The notes under the pieces were generated by a model, which made no database searches, was not told the origin of the DNA, and saw nothing but the letters and a program-made list of their open reading frames with translations. A stretch of DNA of 64,000 nucleotides from Gp6-AA40 sp035492455 (GTDB taxonomy: Bacteria > Acidobacteriota > Vicinamibacteria > Vicinamibacterales > UBA2999), in assembly GCA_035492455.1 (NCBI GenBank), contig DATJJE010000051.1:1-64000 (forward strand). The letters are read 5' to 3'. Of the stretch, positions 7,257 through 16,428 are shown piece by piece; position 1 is the stretch's first letter; every line of letters begins with the position of its first letter. Position numbers and translations under genes: made by a program.

Positions 7257-7706
7257 TCAGCCCTCGGGGATCACGTTGTCGGCGCGGATGTAAACCTCCT
7301 GGTCCTTCGGCGCGCGTTCAATCGATCCCGTAATTCGCGCCGTCTGACCGACTTTCATCGGTGGGTTATCGCGTCCGGGCACGACCAGCATCCGGTTGTC
7401 CTTGTTACCCACCCAGAAAGAGGTGTAATCGTTCAGGTCCGCGACCCTCACGTGGAAGTCGACGCGACGTCCGATCAGCTCGTTCTGATCGACCGTACGC
7501 AGCACCGTGTCGAGGTCGTGCACCGTAGCTGGGGAGTCTTCGGGCGCCGCGTTCACATGCCCCGTGGTGCCGATCGGCGGATTTCCAATCGACGACGTGC
7601 CCGTACCGAGCCGGCTGCGAGAGTGCGGCCAGGCAATCATCACGACGACCGCGAGCGCTGCCATCCCTAAGTAAACAGCCCACGTCGGCTTGTAGGTTCC
7701 CGTCAT
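7257..7706 (-). CDS. membrane-anchored small protein with an OB-fold-like domain
   Basis: This 149-residue protein has one hydrophobic anchor near residues 8-25 (WAVYLGMAALAVVVMIAW). The external domain includes LIGRRVDFHVRVADLNDYTSFWVG, DNRMLVVPG and KVGQTARITGSIERA. The alternating strands and 'VGQ.ARITG.I' wording resemble OB-fold domains of the BOF/tRNA-anti-codon-like group, but I cannot name the family. The start at 7706 is preferred; an upstream start at 7814 would translate a repeat-like element (PPSPRLRLAG). It is divergent from the phosphatidyltransferase gene at 7813. Confidence 0.6.
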   Translation of the reverse strand: MTGTYKPTWAVYLGMAALAVVVMIAWPHSRSRLGTGTSSIGNPPIGTTGHVNAAPEDSPATVHDLDTVLRTVDQNELIGRRVDFHVRVADLNDYTSFWVGNKDNRMLVVPGRDNPPMKVGQTARITGSIERAPKDQEVYIRADNVIPEG

Positions 7707-7730
7707 GACGTTCTTCGGTGCACGTCTCGT

Positions 7731-7771
7731 TCCGCCTGCCAGCCGTAGCCTTGGCGAAGGCGGGAGCCACT
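7731..7771. repeat. interspersed-repeat-like motif (AGCCTTGGCGAAGGCGGG)
   Basis: The sequence around GCCGTAGCCTTGGCGAAGG resembles a short dispersed element I recall from environmental high-GC genomes; translated, it gives wording such as PPSPRLRLAG or FAKATAGR. It separates two divergent genes. It occurs once in this window, so repeat status is inference. Confidence 0.4.
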
Positions 7772-7812
7772 TTTCCTGCCGTTCGCACATTGCCTGATGA
7801 GGAGGTTTTCCC

Positions 7813-8466
7813 ATGAGTCATGTGCGCGAACACCGCAGCATTCTGGCTGCACCAGAAAAGCGGCTGCTCGTCTTCATCGCGCAGCGGCTGCCACGCGCGA
7901 TTAATTCGGATCACCTGACCGCTCTGGCGCTGGCAGCGATGGCCATGGCCGGTGGGGCATTCGCCGCCGCGCGATGGGACGCTCGCGCGCTCTGGATCGT
8001 GGTTGTTGCTCTTGCGCTCAACTGGTTTGGCGACAGCCTTGACGGCACGCTGGCGCGCGTGCGCCACGTAGAGCGCCCTCGATACGGCTTCTATGTGGAT
8101 CACGTGGTGGATATCGCGGGCGCCACGCTGCTGCTGGGCGGCCTGGCATGCTCTTCGTTCATGACGCCCGTCGTCGCGCTCGGTGTGCTGATCGCCTACC
8201 TGCTTGTTTCCGGAGAGGTGTTCCTGTCAACAGCGGTCCGTGGGGTATTCAAGTTGTCCGTCGCCGGCGTCGGCCCCACGGAGCTGCGGATCGTGCTTGC
8301 TGCGGGAGCGCTCGCGCTGTTGCGGAATCCACAGGTGCGAATTGGCCCGGTCTCGGTGCCGCTGTTCGACTTCGGCGGAATCGCAGCCTCAGCCTGTCTT
8401 CTCGTCGTCTTTGCAGTGTCCGCGCTGCGAAATGCCACGGCGCTTGCGGCGGCCGAACGGCGGTAG
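7813..8466 (+). CDS. CDP-alcohol phosphatidyltransferase family membrane protein
   Basis: The protein likely transfers a phosphatidyl group from a CDP-lipid to an alcohol at the inner membrane. The diagnostic motif is present as DSLDGTLAR followed nine residues later by GFYVDHVVD, supplying the four metal-binding aspartates. Several hydrophobic helices surround it (about 35-55, 60-75, 100-130, 155-205). Which alcohol is used cannot be told from sequence. GAGGAGG precedes the ATG at good spacing. It lies directly upstream of uvrA, with a 41-base gap, but no functional link is evident. Confidence 0.85.
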   Translation: MSHVREHRSILAAPEKRLLVFIAQRLPRAINSDHLTALALAAMAMAGGAFAAARWDARALWIVVVALALNWFGDSLDGTLARVRHVERPRYGFYVDHVVDIAGATLLLGGLACSSFMTPVVALGVLIAYLLVSGEVFLSTAVRGVFKLSVAGVGPTELRIVLAAGALALLRNPQVRIGPVSVPLFDFGGIAASACLLVVFAVSALRNATALAAAERR

Positions 8467-8507
8467 TACGATTTTTCTCTTACGGTTTAGGCGAAATTCT
8501 CCACAGG

Positions 8508-11390
8508 ATGCCCGAGACCCGCCAATCGGCTCGTGGGCCGCTCGTCGTTCGCGGCGCGCGCACCCACAACCTGAAAAACGTCGACGTCACACTGCCGCAC
8601 GGCAAGCTCGTCATCTTCACGGGCGTCAGCGGGTCGGGTAAGTCTTCGCTCGCCTTCGACACGATTTACGCCGAAGGACAGCGTCGATACGTGGAGTCGC
8701 TCTCCGCCTATGCTCGACAGTTCCTCGAGCGGATGGAAAAGCCGGACGTCGACCGCATCGAAGGCATCTGCCCCGCGATCGCCATTCGTCAGAAGAACAG
8801 CGTTCGCAATCCGCGGTCGACCGTTGGCACGACCACCGAAATTCACGACTACATGCGGCTGTTGTACGCGCGCGTCGGCCGCACCTACTGCCGCCGGTGC
8901 GGTCAGGAAGTCGTGCGCGAGACCGCTGAGATCGTGGCGAAGCGTCTGTCCGAACTCCCCGCCGAGACCCGGGTGATGATCGGCTTCCAGATTCCGGTCG
9001 TCGCAGCGCCGACAACAACGCCGGACGATGCGGAGCCCGGAGACGATCTCTTCGAAGGGGAGGTTGCTCGCTTCGACCCTGTTGCCGAAACGGTTTCGAC
9101 GCTGCAGCGACGCGGTTATGGCCGTCTGCTCGTCGATGGGCGTGCTCTCGCGTTTGACGAGATCGATCGCGCGGCGCTCAAGGATCGAACGACGCTCGAC
9201 GTCATCGTCGATCGGTTGAAGATTGAAGGCGACTTGCGCAGCCGGCTGACGGATTCAATCGAGACGTCATATCGCGAGGGGGGCGGTGCGGCATTTGCGA
9301 TTGTGCTCGAAGAAGCTGGCGCGAACCGCCTGGAGTTCTCCGAGCGTTTCGAGTGCCGCACCTGCGGCATCACCTACGAGACGCCGCAGCCGAGACTGTT
9401 TTCGTTCAACAACCCGTTCGGCGCCTGTCCGACCTGCCACGGCTTCGGCAACATCATCGAGCTCGACATGAACCTGGTCGTGCCTGATGCGTCGAAGTCG
9501 ATCAATCAGGGCGCCATCGAGCCGTGGAGCAAACCGCACTATCGCGCGCAGCTGGCGGAGCTGAAACGCGCTGCCCGCAAAACCGGCATTCGTCTCGATG
9601 CACCGTGGTCGGAGCTGACCGACGATGAGCGGACGTTCGTCGTCGAGGGTGATGGAGGCTACGACGGGATCCGCGGCTTTTTCCGGTGGCTCGAGCGAAA
9701 GAAATACAAGGTCCACGTGCGCGTGTTCCTCAGCCGGTACCGCGGCTACCTCGCCTGTCCGGACTGCGGCGGCGCACGGTTGCGTCGTGAAGCGCGTGAT
9801 GTACGAGTTGGCGGCAGGACCATCGATGCGGTTTCCGCGCTGACCGTGCGCGAGGCGCAGCAGTTCTTTGCGGAGCTCGAGCTCACCGAAAAGGAATCTG
9901 CGGTCGCCGACAAGGTGCTGCGCGAGATCCGACGGCGCCTGTCATTTCTCGCTGACGTCGGACTGGATTACCTGACGCTCGATCGACTTTCGTCCACGCT
10001 ATCGGGAGGCGAATCGCAGCGCATCAATCTGGCCACGTCGCTCGGCTCTGCGCTCGTGGGCACGCTCTACGTCCTTGACGAACCATCGATCGGCCTGCAC
10101 TCGCGCGACAACCGGCGGCTCATCGACATTCTTCAGCAGCTCCGTGACCAGGGAAACACCGTGCTGGTCGTCGAGCACGATGAGGACATGATTCGCGTCG
10201 CCGATCACGTCGTCGATATCGGTCTCGGTGCCGGCGAGCAGGGTGGCAAGGTCGTGTACTCCGGCGACTATCGCGGCTTATTGCAGGAGTCGCGATCACT
10301 GACGGCCAAGTATCTCCGCAACGAGCTGGCTATCCCGATTCCGCATCCGAGGCGCAAGGGACTGGCGCAGAAGATACGGCTAAAGGGAGCGACCGAACAC
10401 AACCTGAAAGACATCGATATCGAAGTCCCGCTGAACGCGCTGACGTGCGTGACCGGCGTCAGCGGATCCGGCAAGTCGACGCTGGTCCACGATGTGCTCT
10501 ACGCCGCCATCAAGCGCGCAAAAGGCGACTGGGATCGCCGTGTTGGCGCCTTCCGTGAGCTGCAGGGACTCGAGTACATCACCGACGCCGTCCTTGTGGA
10601 TCAGGCGCCGATCGGTCGGACCCCGCGATCGAACCCGGTCACGTACCTGAAGGCGTTCGATCCGATCCGCGAGCTGTTCGCCCTGACGAAGGACGCGAAA
10701 TCGCGCGCACTGACGGCAAGCCATTTCTCGTTCAACGTCCCCGGTGGCCGCTGCGAGGCGTGTCAGGGTGAAGGCGAAGTGCGCGTCGAGATGCAGTTCC
10801 TCGCCGACGTCTTCGTGCCGTGCGAGCAGTGCGACGGCATGCGCTTCAAGCCGCAGGTGCTCGAGGTTCGTTACAAGGGCAAGACCGTTCATCAGGTGCT
10901 CGAGATGACGGTACGCGAGGCGCTGGCGTTCTTCAGCACGTCGCCGAAGGTGCTGCGCCGTCTGCAGGTGTTGGATGAGATCGGCCTCGGCTACCTTCGC
11001 CTCGGCCAGCCGGCGACGACGCTGTCGGGCGGGGAGGCGCAGCGCATCAAGATTGCTGCGCATCTGGCATCGTTCGGCGGCGAGCGGCTCCTCTACATCC
11101 TCGACGAGCCGACCACCGGCTTGCACTTCGACGACATCGCCAAGCTGCTTGCGGCGTTCAAGAAACTGGTCGAGGCCGGCCACACGCTGCTCGTCATCGA
11201 GCACAACCTCGACGTGGTTAAAACGGCGGATTACCTGATCGATCTCGGGCCTGAGGGCGGGGCAGAAGGCGGATATGTGATCGCCACCGGCACGCCGGAG
11301 CAGGTGGCGCAGGTCGAGAAGTCGTATACCGGCCAGGCGCTCCGTCACGTGCTTGCCGCAGGCCGAAGTAATGCCTACGCGGCAAGATAG
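8508..11390 (+). CDS. uvrA: UvrABC excinuclease subunit A
   Basis: This is the damage-recognition ATPase of nucleotide excision repair, working as a dimer with UvrB. The 960-residue protein has two ABC modules. Walker A is GVSGSGKSS at 39-47 and again GVSGSGKST near 650, and signature motifs are LSGGESQR and LSGGEAQR. Zinc-finger cysteines appear as CRTC..CPTC and CEAC..CEQC, and an additional CRRC lies near residue 130. The ATG at 8508 is chosen because it gives the normal UvrA N-terminus (LVVRGARTHNLKN); an in-frame extension to 8148 would run through the upstream gene. The 3' end overlaps the start of the mpg gene by 20 bases, so two repair genes are coupled. Confidence 0.97.
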   Translation: MPETRQSARGPLVVRGARTHNLKNVDVTLPHGKLVIFTGVSGSGKSSLAFDTIYAEGQRRYVESLSAYARQFLERMEKPDVDRIEGICPAIAIRQKNSVRNPRSTVGTTTEIHDYMRLLYARVGRTYCRRCGQEVVRETAEIVAKRLSELPAETRVMIGFQIPVVAAPTTTPDDAEPGDDLFEGEVARFDPVAETVSTLQRRGYGRLLVDGRALAFDEIDRAALKDRTTLDVIVDRLKIEGDLRSRLTDSIETSYREGGGAAFAIVLEEAGANRLEFSERFECRTCGITYETPQPRLFSFNNPFGACPTCHGFGNIIELDMNLVVPDASKSINQGAIEPWSKPHYRAQLAELKRAARKTGIRLDAPWSELTDDERTFVVEGDGGYDGIRGFFRWLERKKYKVHVRVFLSRYRGYLACPDCGGARLRREARDVRVGGRTIDAVSALTVREAQQFFAELELTEKESAVADKVLREIRRRLSFLADVGLDYLTLDRLSSTLSGGESQRINLATSLGSALVGTLYVLDEPSIGLHSRDNRRLIDILQQLRDQGNTVLVVEHDEDMIRVADHVVDIGLGAGEQGGKVVYSGDYRGLLQESRSLTAKYLRNELAIPIPHPRRKGLAQKIRLKGATEHNLKDIDIEVPLNALTCVTGVSGSGKSTLVHDVLYAAIKRAKGDWDRRVGAFRELQGLEYITDAVLVDQAPIGRTPRSNPVTYLKAFDPIRELFALTKDAKSRALTASHFSFNVPGGRCEACQGEGEVRVEMQFLADVFVPCEQCDGMRFKPQVLEVRYKGKTVHQVLEMTVREALAFFSTSPKVLRRLQVLDEIGLGYLRLGQPATTLSGGEAQRIKIAAHLASFGGERLLYILDEPTTGLHFDDIAKLLAAFKKLVEAGHTLLVIEHNLDVVKTADYLIDLGPEGGAEGGYVIATGTPEQVAQVEKSYTGQALRHVLAAGRSNAYAAR

Positions 11391-12105
11391 CGTTCGGACC
11401 GTTCGAGTCGTTCGAGTCGTTCGGGACGTTCGGGACGTTCGGGACGTTCGCGACGTTCGGGACGTTCGAACCGGTCGCGTTCTGCCGCATTCGTTCTATG
11501 CGCGTCCCACGTTGAAGGTGGCTGAGGATCTGTTGGGGAAGGTGCTGGTGCATCGCACGCGCGAGGGCATTACCGCCGGCATTATCGTCGAGACCGAAGC
11601 GTACATCGGTGAAGACGATCCGGCCTGCCATGCCTCCTTCGGGCGCACGGAGCGCAGCGAGCCGCTGTTTGGACCGCCCGGCTTCGCGTACGTCTACTTG
11701 AACTACGGCATTCACTATCTGATGAACGCCGTCACCGAAGCCGACGGGTATCCTGGCGCGGTGCTGATTCGCGCGCTGCAGCCCCTCGACGGCATCGAGT
11801 TGATGCAAAAGCGCCGCGCGCCCGACGGGCGCGAGATCGACGAGCACGCACTGTGTCGCGGACCTGGCAACCTCACCAAGGCGCTCGGCATCACGATCAA
11901 GCACAACCGACTCGATCTCGCCACGAGCAAATTGACGATCGATGACAGAGGCATCTCCGTCGGACAGATTGCCACCGGGCCGCGGATCGGTATCAGGGTC
12001 GCGATCGAACGACCGTGGCGCTACTGGGTCGAAGGCCATCGGTCTGTTTCGGGCCGGCGTACACGAATTCCAGAATCGAATCCGGGTTCACGAGCTCGCG
12101 CGTGA
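11371..12105 (+). CDS. mpg: DNA-3-methyladenine glycosylase (Mpg/AAG family)
   Basis: The enzyme removes alkylated purines to begin base-excision repair. The recognisable domain starts at LPHSFYARPTL (residue 38). It contains VETEAYIG, with Glu76 matching the catalytic Glu of human AAG, YVYLNYGIHYLMN, and RGPGNLTKALGI. Residues 7-33 are a (V-R-D/T/V)n run encoded by a nine-base minisatellite that starts just after the uvrA stop. The ATG at 11371 overlaps uvrA; no later ATG or GTG fits before the domain. The last 20 residues beyond the usual family end (SVSGRRTR...) lie in a 113-base overlap with the convergent sugar-dehydrogenase gene. Confidence 0.9.
   Translation: MPTRQDSVRTVRVVRVVRDVRDVRDVRDVRDVRTGRVLPHSFYARPTLKVAEDLLGKVLVHRTREGITAGIIVETEAYIGEDDPACHASFGRTERSEPLFGPPGFAYVYLNYGIHYLMNAVTEADGYPGAVLIRALQPLDGIELMQKRRAPDGREIDEHALCRGPGNLTKALGITIKHNRLDLATSKLTIDDRGISVGQIATGPRIGIRVAIERPWRYWVEGHRSVSGRRTRIPESNPGSRARA
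11392..11472 (+). repeat. nine-base minisatellite inside mpg, nine units
   Basis: Nine consecutive nine-base units run without interruption. Four are exactly GTTCGGGAC and five are variants (GTTCGGACC, GTTCGAGTC twice, GTTCGCGAC, GTTCGAACC). The array begins one base after the uvrA stop codon and is read in frame by mpg as repeated Val-Arg-Xaa. Because the unit is a multiple of three, copy-number change would not break the frame. Confidence 0.95.
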
Positions 12106-13462
12106 GCGCACCGTCCACGCCGACAGTGCGGCCGTCCGCATCGGTCGCAAGGTAGAACCGAACGCCATCAGGTGCGATGGCGATATCGCGGTAGCGGTTA
12201 CCTGTCTTGAAGTACGCGACTGGTGCGCCAACAGGGTTGCGCGGGTCGTTCGAGAGCGGCATGCGAAACACGACGCCGCTGATCATCGTCGTCAGCAGCA
12301 GTGAGTTGCGCCACCCCGGTATTGCCGACGATGTATAGACGTCGAGGCCGGCTGGTGCAACGGTTGCGTTTCCAAGCGCGCGGAAGTCATATCCGTTCGG
12401 CACGGTGAAGAACGTTCTCGCCGGCGGCATGAAGTCAGGCAAGTGGAACTCCGACTCCTTATGTCTGGGTACTGATGGCGGCGGATTGAGGACGTCGAAT
12501 TTCAGCGAGGCACACGGCTCCGGCGCTGACGCCGACCAGTTGGCGTACACGTACGACTGATCGTCCTGATATCCCGCGATGAGCGGCCAGCCGTAGTTTC
12601 TGCCAGCGAGCACCAGGTTTACTTCGTCGTCGATGCTCTCGCCATGCTCGGAGTCGAACAACCGGTTACCGGGGGTGAACGTCAATCCCTGTGGATTGCG
12701 ATGCCCATACGAGTAGATGTGACTGCGTACGCCGTTGATGACGGGGTTATCACTCGGGATCGAACCATCGGGGTTGATGCGCAGAATCTTGCCCTGATAC
12801 GTCGTCCAGTCTTTCGCCTGTACATCCGCCGCCGTCGGCAGATCTTGCGCATGGTTGACGTTGCAGTAGTTTGCGAGGAAGTTGCTGCCCTGATCGCCGC
12901 GGCTCAGATACAACTTGCCATCCGGTCCAAACACGAGACGTCCGGCGCCGTGATCGGTGCCGTGCGGGAGGTTCGTCAGGATGTCGACAGGATTCGACAG
13001 CCGCTCGGTGCGACGATCGTATGTGTAGCGCCGTACCTTCATGCGCCGAACGAACCCGGCTCCCGGATCGCCGTCGTAGGTGTAGGCCACATACACGTAG
13101 TCGCGATTGCTCCCTTTCAACAGGTCCGGGTGGAGCGTCATGCCCAGCAGGCCGTCCTGAGACAGCGTTTGATCCACCTCGTCTATCGTGACGGCGACGG
13201 TCTGCGCGCCGGTCGCCGGGTTGATCCGGACCACGCGTTTGCCTATCCGTTCGCTGACCCACAGGAAGCTGTCGGGGCCCCATGTGACTTCCCACGGCCC
13301 GCTGAGCCCGGTCGCGACGAGGCGCGAGACAAACGCTTCCGGTCCGAGCGCCGTAATTACCCGCGGGTTGGTCGCAGGCGGTGCCTGCGCGCGCGGGGCG
13401 ACAATCATCACGCCGGCGATCGTCGCGACCAGCACAACTAACCATGTCGCGTCGTTTCTCAT
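11993..13462 (-). CDS. exported PQQ-dependent sugar dehydrogenase (GdhB/Asd-like)
   Basis: The protein is a six-bladed beta-propeller quinoprotein that probably oxidises aldose sugars in the periplasm using PQQ. A signal peptide precedes residue 27 (APRAQA). Family landmarks include GPWEVTWGPDSFLWVSER, GTDHGAGRLVFGPDGKLY with His171 as the probable catalytic base, GDQGSN, SYGHRNPQGL and HGESIDDEVNLVLAGRNYGWP. The length of 489 residues is normal for the group. No PQQ biosynthesis genes lie nearby, so the cofactor must come from elsewhere. Its start is 30 bases from leuC on the other strand; its 3' end overlaps mpg by 113 bases. Confidence 0.92.
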   Translation of the reverse strand: MRNDATWLVVLVATIAGVMIVAPRAQAPPATNPRVITALGPEAFVSRLVATGLSGPWEVTWGPDSFLWVSERIGKRVVRINPATGAQTVAVTIDEVDQTLSQDGLLGMTLHPDLLKGSNRDYVYVAYTYDGDPGAGFVRRMKVRRYTYDRRTERLSNPVDILTNLPHGTDHGAGRLVFGPDGKLYLSRGDQGSNFLANYCNVNHAQDLPTAADVQAKDWTTYQGKILRINPDGSIPSDNPVINGVRSHIYSYGHRNPQGLTFTPGNRLFDSEHGESIDDEVNLVLAGRNYGWPLIAGYQDDQSYVYANWSASAPEPCASLKFDVLNPPPSVPRHKESEFHLPDFMPPARTFFTVPNGYDFRALGNATVAPAGLDVYTSSAIPGWRNSLLLTTMISGVVFRMPLSNDPRNPVGAPVAYFKTGNRYRDIAIAPDGVRFYLATDADGRTVGVDGALTRELVNPDSILEFVYAGPKQTDGLRPSSATVVRSRP

Positions 13463-13492
13463 GGGGGGTGATGTTACGATTGAAATTCCGCC

Positions 13493-14902
13493 ATGGGTAA
13501 AACTCTTTTACAGAAGGTCTGGGACCTTCACACCGTCCGCACGCTGCCGACGGGGCAGACGCAGCTGTTCATCGGCCTGCATCTGATTCACGAAGTCACT
13601 ACACCGCAGGCGTTCGACGCGCTGCGGCAGCGTGGCTGGAAGGTGGCGCGGCCTGATCGCACGTTCGCGACGGTCGATCACATCGTGCCTACCAGGCAGC
13701 GTCAGCGCCCGTTCATCGATGTGATGGCCGAGGACATGATCTCCTCGCTCGAGCGTAACTGCCGCGAGTTCGGCATTCCGCTCTACGACATCGGCGACGA
13801 GCGCCAGGGAATCGTGCATGTGATTGGCCCGGAGCTCGGGCTGACGCAGCCCGGCATGACGATCGCGTGCGGCGACAGCCACACGTCCACTCACGGCGCG
13901 TTCGGAGCCGTGGCCTTCGGTATAGGCACCTCGCAGGTTCGCGATGTGCTCGCGTCGCAGTGCATGGCGCTCGAACCTCTGAAGGTGCGCCGTATTCGCG
14001 TCATGGGTCAGCTTCCTCGGGGCGTGTACGCGAAGGACGTCATCCTGACGATCATCCAGCGTCTCGGCGTCGGCGGCGGCAACGGCTACGCCTACGAGTA
14101 CGGCGGCGACACCATCGATCGGATGTCGATGGACGAGCGCATGACCATCTGCAACATGTCCATCGAAGGCGGTGCGCGCGTCGGCTACGTGAATCCCGAC
14201 GAGACGACGTTCAAGTACATGCAAGGCCGCGCGTTCGTGCCGCAGGGCGAGGCGTTCGAGCGGGCGAAGGCGTGGTGGCGCTCGATGGCCTCCGACGCGG
14301 ATGCGGTTTACGACGATGAGGTCGTGATCAAGGCGGAGGAACTGACGCCCGTCGTCACCTGGGGCGTCAACCCGGGTCAGTCGATCGGCATTACCGGAAA
14401 GGTACCTGCAAACACGTCGGACCAGCAGGTGGCCGATGCCCTCACCTACATGGGCCTGCGCGCGGGACAGCCGATTGCGGGAATGAAGATCGACGTCGCC
14501 TTTATCGGCTCGTGCACCAATGGGCGCCTGTCGGACCTGCGGGAAGCGGCGCGCATCGTCCGCGGCCAGCACGTGGCGAGCGGTGTGAAGGCGCTTGTAG
14601 TGCCCGGCTCGGTGGGTGTGCAGAAAGCCGCCGAGCGCGAAGGACTGGACAAAACGTTTCGTGACGCCGGGTTCGAATGGCGCGATGCCGGATGCTCAAT
14701 GTGCCTGGGTATGAACCCGGACAAGCTGGAAGGCGAACAGGTGTGCGCCGCCTCCTCGAATCGGAACTTCAAAGGGCGACAGGGAAGTCCGACAGGACGC
14801 ACGTTGCTCATGAGCCCGGCAATGGTGGCGGCCGCGGCGATTACGGGCGTCGTTACCGACGTGCGCGAGCTGGCCGAACAAGTTCCCGCGGGGGTGCGGT
14901 AA
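13493..14902 (+). CDS. leuC: 3-isopropylmalate dehydratase large subunit
   Basis: With LeuD this subunit isomerises 2- to 3-isopropylmalate in leucine synthesis. It is an aconitase-family protein of 469 residues, the usual bacterial length. The [4Fe-4S] ligands are visible: Cys341 in GSCTNG, and Cys401 and Cys404 in CSMC. Other landmarks are the N-terminal GKTLLQKVWDLH and CGDSHTSTHGAFG. The stop codon overlaps the leuD start by one base (TAATG), so the two subunits are translationally coupled. A divergent promoter region shared with the sugar dehydrogenase lies in the 30 bases upstream. Confidence 0.97.
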   Translation: MGKTLLQKVWDLHTVRTLPTGQTQLFIGLHLIHEVTTPQAFDALRQRGWKVARPDRTFATVDHIVPTRQRQRPFIDVMAEDMISSLERNCREFGIPLYDIGDERQGIVHVIGPELGLTQPGMTIACGDSHTSTHGAFGAVAFGIGTSQVRDVLASQCMALEPLKVRRIRVMGQLPRGVYAKDVILTIIQRLGVGGGNGYAYEYGGDTIDRMSMDERMTICNMSIEGGARVGYVNPDETTFKYMQGRAFVPQGEAFERAKAWWRSMASDADAVYDDEVVIKAEELTPVVTWGVNPGQSIGITGKVPANTSDQQVADALTYMGLRAGQPIAGMKIDVAFIGSCTNGRLSDLREAARIVRGQHVASGVKALVVPGSVGVQKAAEREGLDKTFRDAGFEWRDAGCSMCLGMNPDKLEGEQVCAASSNRNFKGRQGSPTGRTLLMSPAMVAAAAITGVVTDVRELAEQVPAGVR

Positions 14903-15522
14903 TGGCCACAGCGAAGATTCAGACCATCGAAGGTCGAGCGCTGCCGATCCGCGGCGAAGACATGGACACCGACCGCATCATGCCGGCTCGGTTCCTGAAG
15001 GCGATCACGTTCGACGGGCTCGGCGAGCATGTGTTCGAGGACGATCGCCTCGCGGCGACGCGGTCGGGGCAGGTGCATCCGTTCGACGAATCGAAATATC
15101 AGGGCGCTGCAATCCTGATCGCGAACAGGAACTTCGGCGCTGGGTCATCTCGAGAACATGCGCCGCAGGGGCTGCATCGCTGGGGCATTCGTGCCATCGT
15201 CGCGGAATCGTTTGCCGAAATCTTCTTCGGCAATTCGCTGATGATGGGCCTGGCGTGCGTGACCGCGTCGCCGACGGATGTCGCGGCGCTGATGTCGCTG
15301 GTGGAGCGTCAGCCGGAGGCGCTGCTGAAGGTGGATCTCGACACACGAACGTGTCAGGCGCCCGGCATGACGGTCCGGATTGGAATTCCTGACCATGTCC
15401 GCGACACGCTCATGAGCGGGGCATGGGATACCACCAGCCTGCTGCTGGACCGCTACACGCAGGTCAATGCGGTTTCCGCTCGCCTTCCTTATCTGAGCGG
15501 CTTTTCGTCTTCTCCTCGATAG
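14902..15522 (+). CDS. leuD: 3-isopropylmalate dehydratase small subunit
   Basis: This is the swivel subunit of isopropylmalate isomerase. Family landmarks are the opening IRGEDMDTDRIMPARFLK, then NFGAGSSREHAPQGL, the substrate-specificity loop, and ESFAEIFFGNSLMMGL. The length is 206 residues. The ATG at 14902 overlaps the leuC stop and is preceded by GGGGGTG. The last 59 bases overlap the 3' end of the convergent LysR regulator, so the end YLSGFSSSPR is shared in antisense with the regulator's tail. Confidence 0.96.
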   Translation: MATAKIQTIEGRALPIRGEDMDTDRIMPARFLKAITFDGLGEHVFEDDRLAATRSGQVHPFDESKYQGAAILIANRNFGAGSSREHAPQGLHRWGIRAIVAESFAEIFFGNSLMMGLACVTASPTDVAALMSLVERQPEALLKVDLDTRTCQAPGMTVRIGIPDHVRDTLMSGAWDTTSLLLDRYTQVNAVSARLPYLSGFSSSPR

Positions 15523-16381
15523 ACGCGAGGAACGCGGCGGAGGCATGCGACCGCTCGCCTCCGCGTCTGAACACCAGGCGAACCTGGCGTCGAAGCCGGA
15601 TCTCCGGAATCGGCAACCCGATGAGCTCGCCGCGCGCGATTTCGGACTCCGCACAGCGGCGCGGCAGCAGCGCAACGCCCATGTTGGTCGCCACGGCGCG
15701 TTTGATTCCCTCCAGACTCGGCAGCGACACGAGAATGTTTGCCGGAATGTGATGCTGTTCGAACAATCGCAGGACGCGATCGCGAACGTGCGACGGGTCG
15801 TTATGCGCGATCACCGGATTGCGGGCGCACTCGGCGAGCGTCACTTCCTTGCTGTTGGCCAGGGGGTGATTCGGCGGGACCAGCATTACGAGCTCGTCAT
15901 GGCCGAGGACGATGGAGCTGAGTCTCGGCTCGCCGGGCTGAAACGTCAGCACGCCGAAATCGAGAGTTCCCTGTGAGACCTCCGCGCCAATCTGCCGCGC
16001 CGGCACCCGACGCACGTCGACGTGGACCAGCGGATGCGCGTCCTGGAAGCGGGCAATCAGCGGCAGCACCACGTGCACCGACGCTTCGTTGGCGCCAATG
16101 AGGACGCGGCCGCGACGCAGGTCGCGCAGGTCTTTGACCGCGACTTCGGCTTCCTCGGAAAGGCGCAGGAGGCGCTCGGCGTAGTCGCGAAGGAGGCGTC
16201 CGGCATCGGTCAGCGTGGCGTCTTTGGTGGCGCGGTCAAAGAGCCGCTCGCCCACGCTTTCCTCGAGGCGGCGCACCGATTGACTGACGGCTGGCTGGGT
16301 GCGGTGCAACTTCATGGCGGCGCGCGAGAAGCTGCGTTCGGCTGCAACCTTAAGAAATACGCGCAATTCGCTCAATTCCAC
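15464..16381 (-). CDS. LysR-family transcriptional regulator
   Basis: This is a DNA-binding regulator with an N-terminal winged helix-turn-helix (residues 1-60: LRVFLKVAAERSFSRAAMKL, TQPAVSQSVRRLEESVGERLF) and a C-terminal periplasmic-binding-like effector domain. The GTG at 16381 is the start. It is nested between leuD (convergent, 59-base overlap) and leuA (divergent, 125 bases between starts). By position it is a good candidate to control leucine biosynthesis, as LeuO-like or other LysR proteins do, but the ligand cannot be read from sequence. A perfect inverted repeat lies in the divergent gap. Confidence 0.92.
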   Translation of the reverse strand: MELSELRVFLKVAAERSFSRAAMKLHRTQPAVSQSVRRLEESVGERLFDRATKDATLTDAGRLLRDYAERLLRLSEEAEVAVKDLRDLRRGRVLIGANEASVHVVLPLIARFQDAHPLVHVDVRRVPARQIGAEVSQGTLDFGVLTFQPGEPRLSSIVLGHDELVMLVPPNHPLANSKEVTLAECARNPVIAHNDPSHVRDRVLRLFEQHHIPANILVSLPSLEGIKRAVATNMGVALLPRRCAESEIARGELIGLPIPEIRLRRQVRLVFRRGGERSHASAAFLASIEEKTKSRSDKEGERKPH

Positions 16382-16404
16382 GGCACTACAGTCTCATAAG
16401 CAGT

Positions 16405-16428
16405 GATAATCCAAACAGAATAATTATC
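16405..16428. promoter_or_regulatory. inverted repeat in the lysR-leuA divergent region
   Basis: GATAAT and ATTATC form a perfect six-base dyad separated by 12 bases, in an AT-rich island of otherwise GC-rich DNA. A TTGACA hexamer (16432-16437) follows immediately on the leuA side. LysR proteins usually bind dyads between divergent genes, so this is a candidate operator. The matching -10 element is not clear. Confidence 0.5.

Noticed and set aside
11392..11472. CRISPR array
   Set aside because: Units are nine bases, contiguous and without spacers. No cas genes are present.
11218..12039. Minus-strand frame with repeated VPN units
   Set aside because: It is the antisense reading of the mpg minisatellite and glycosylase domain.
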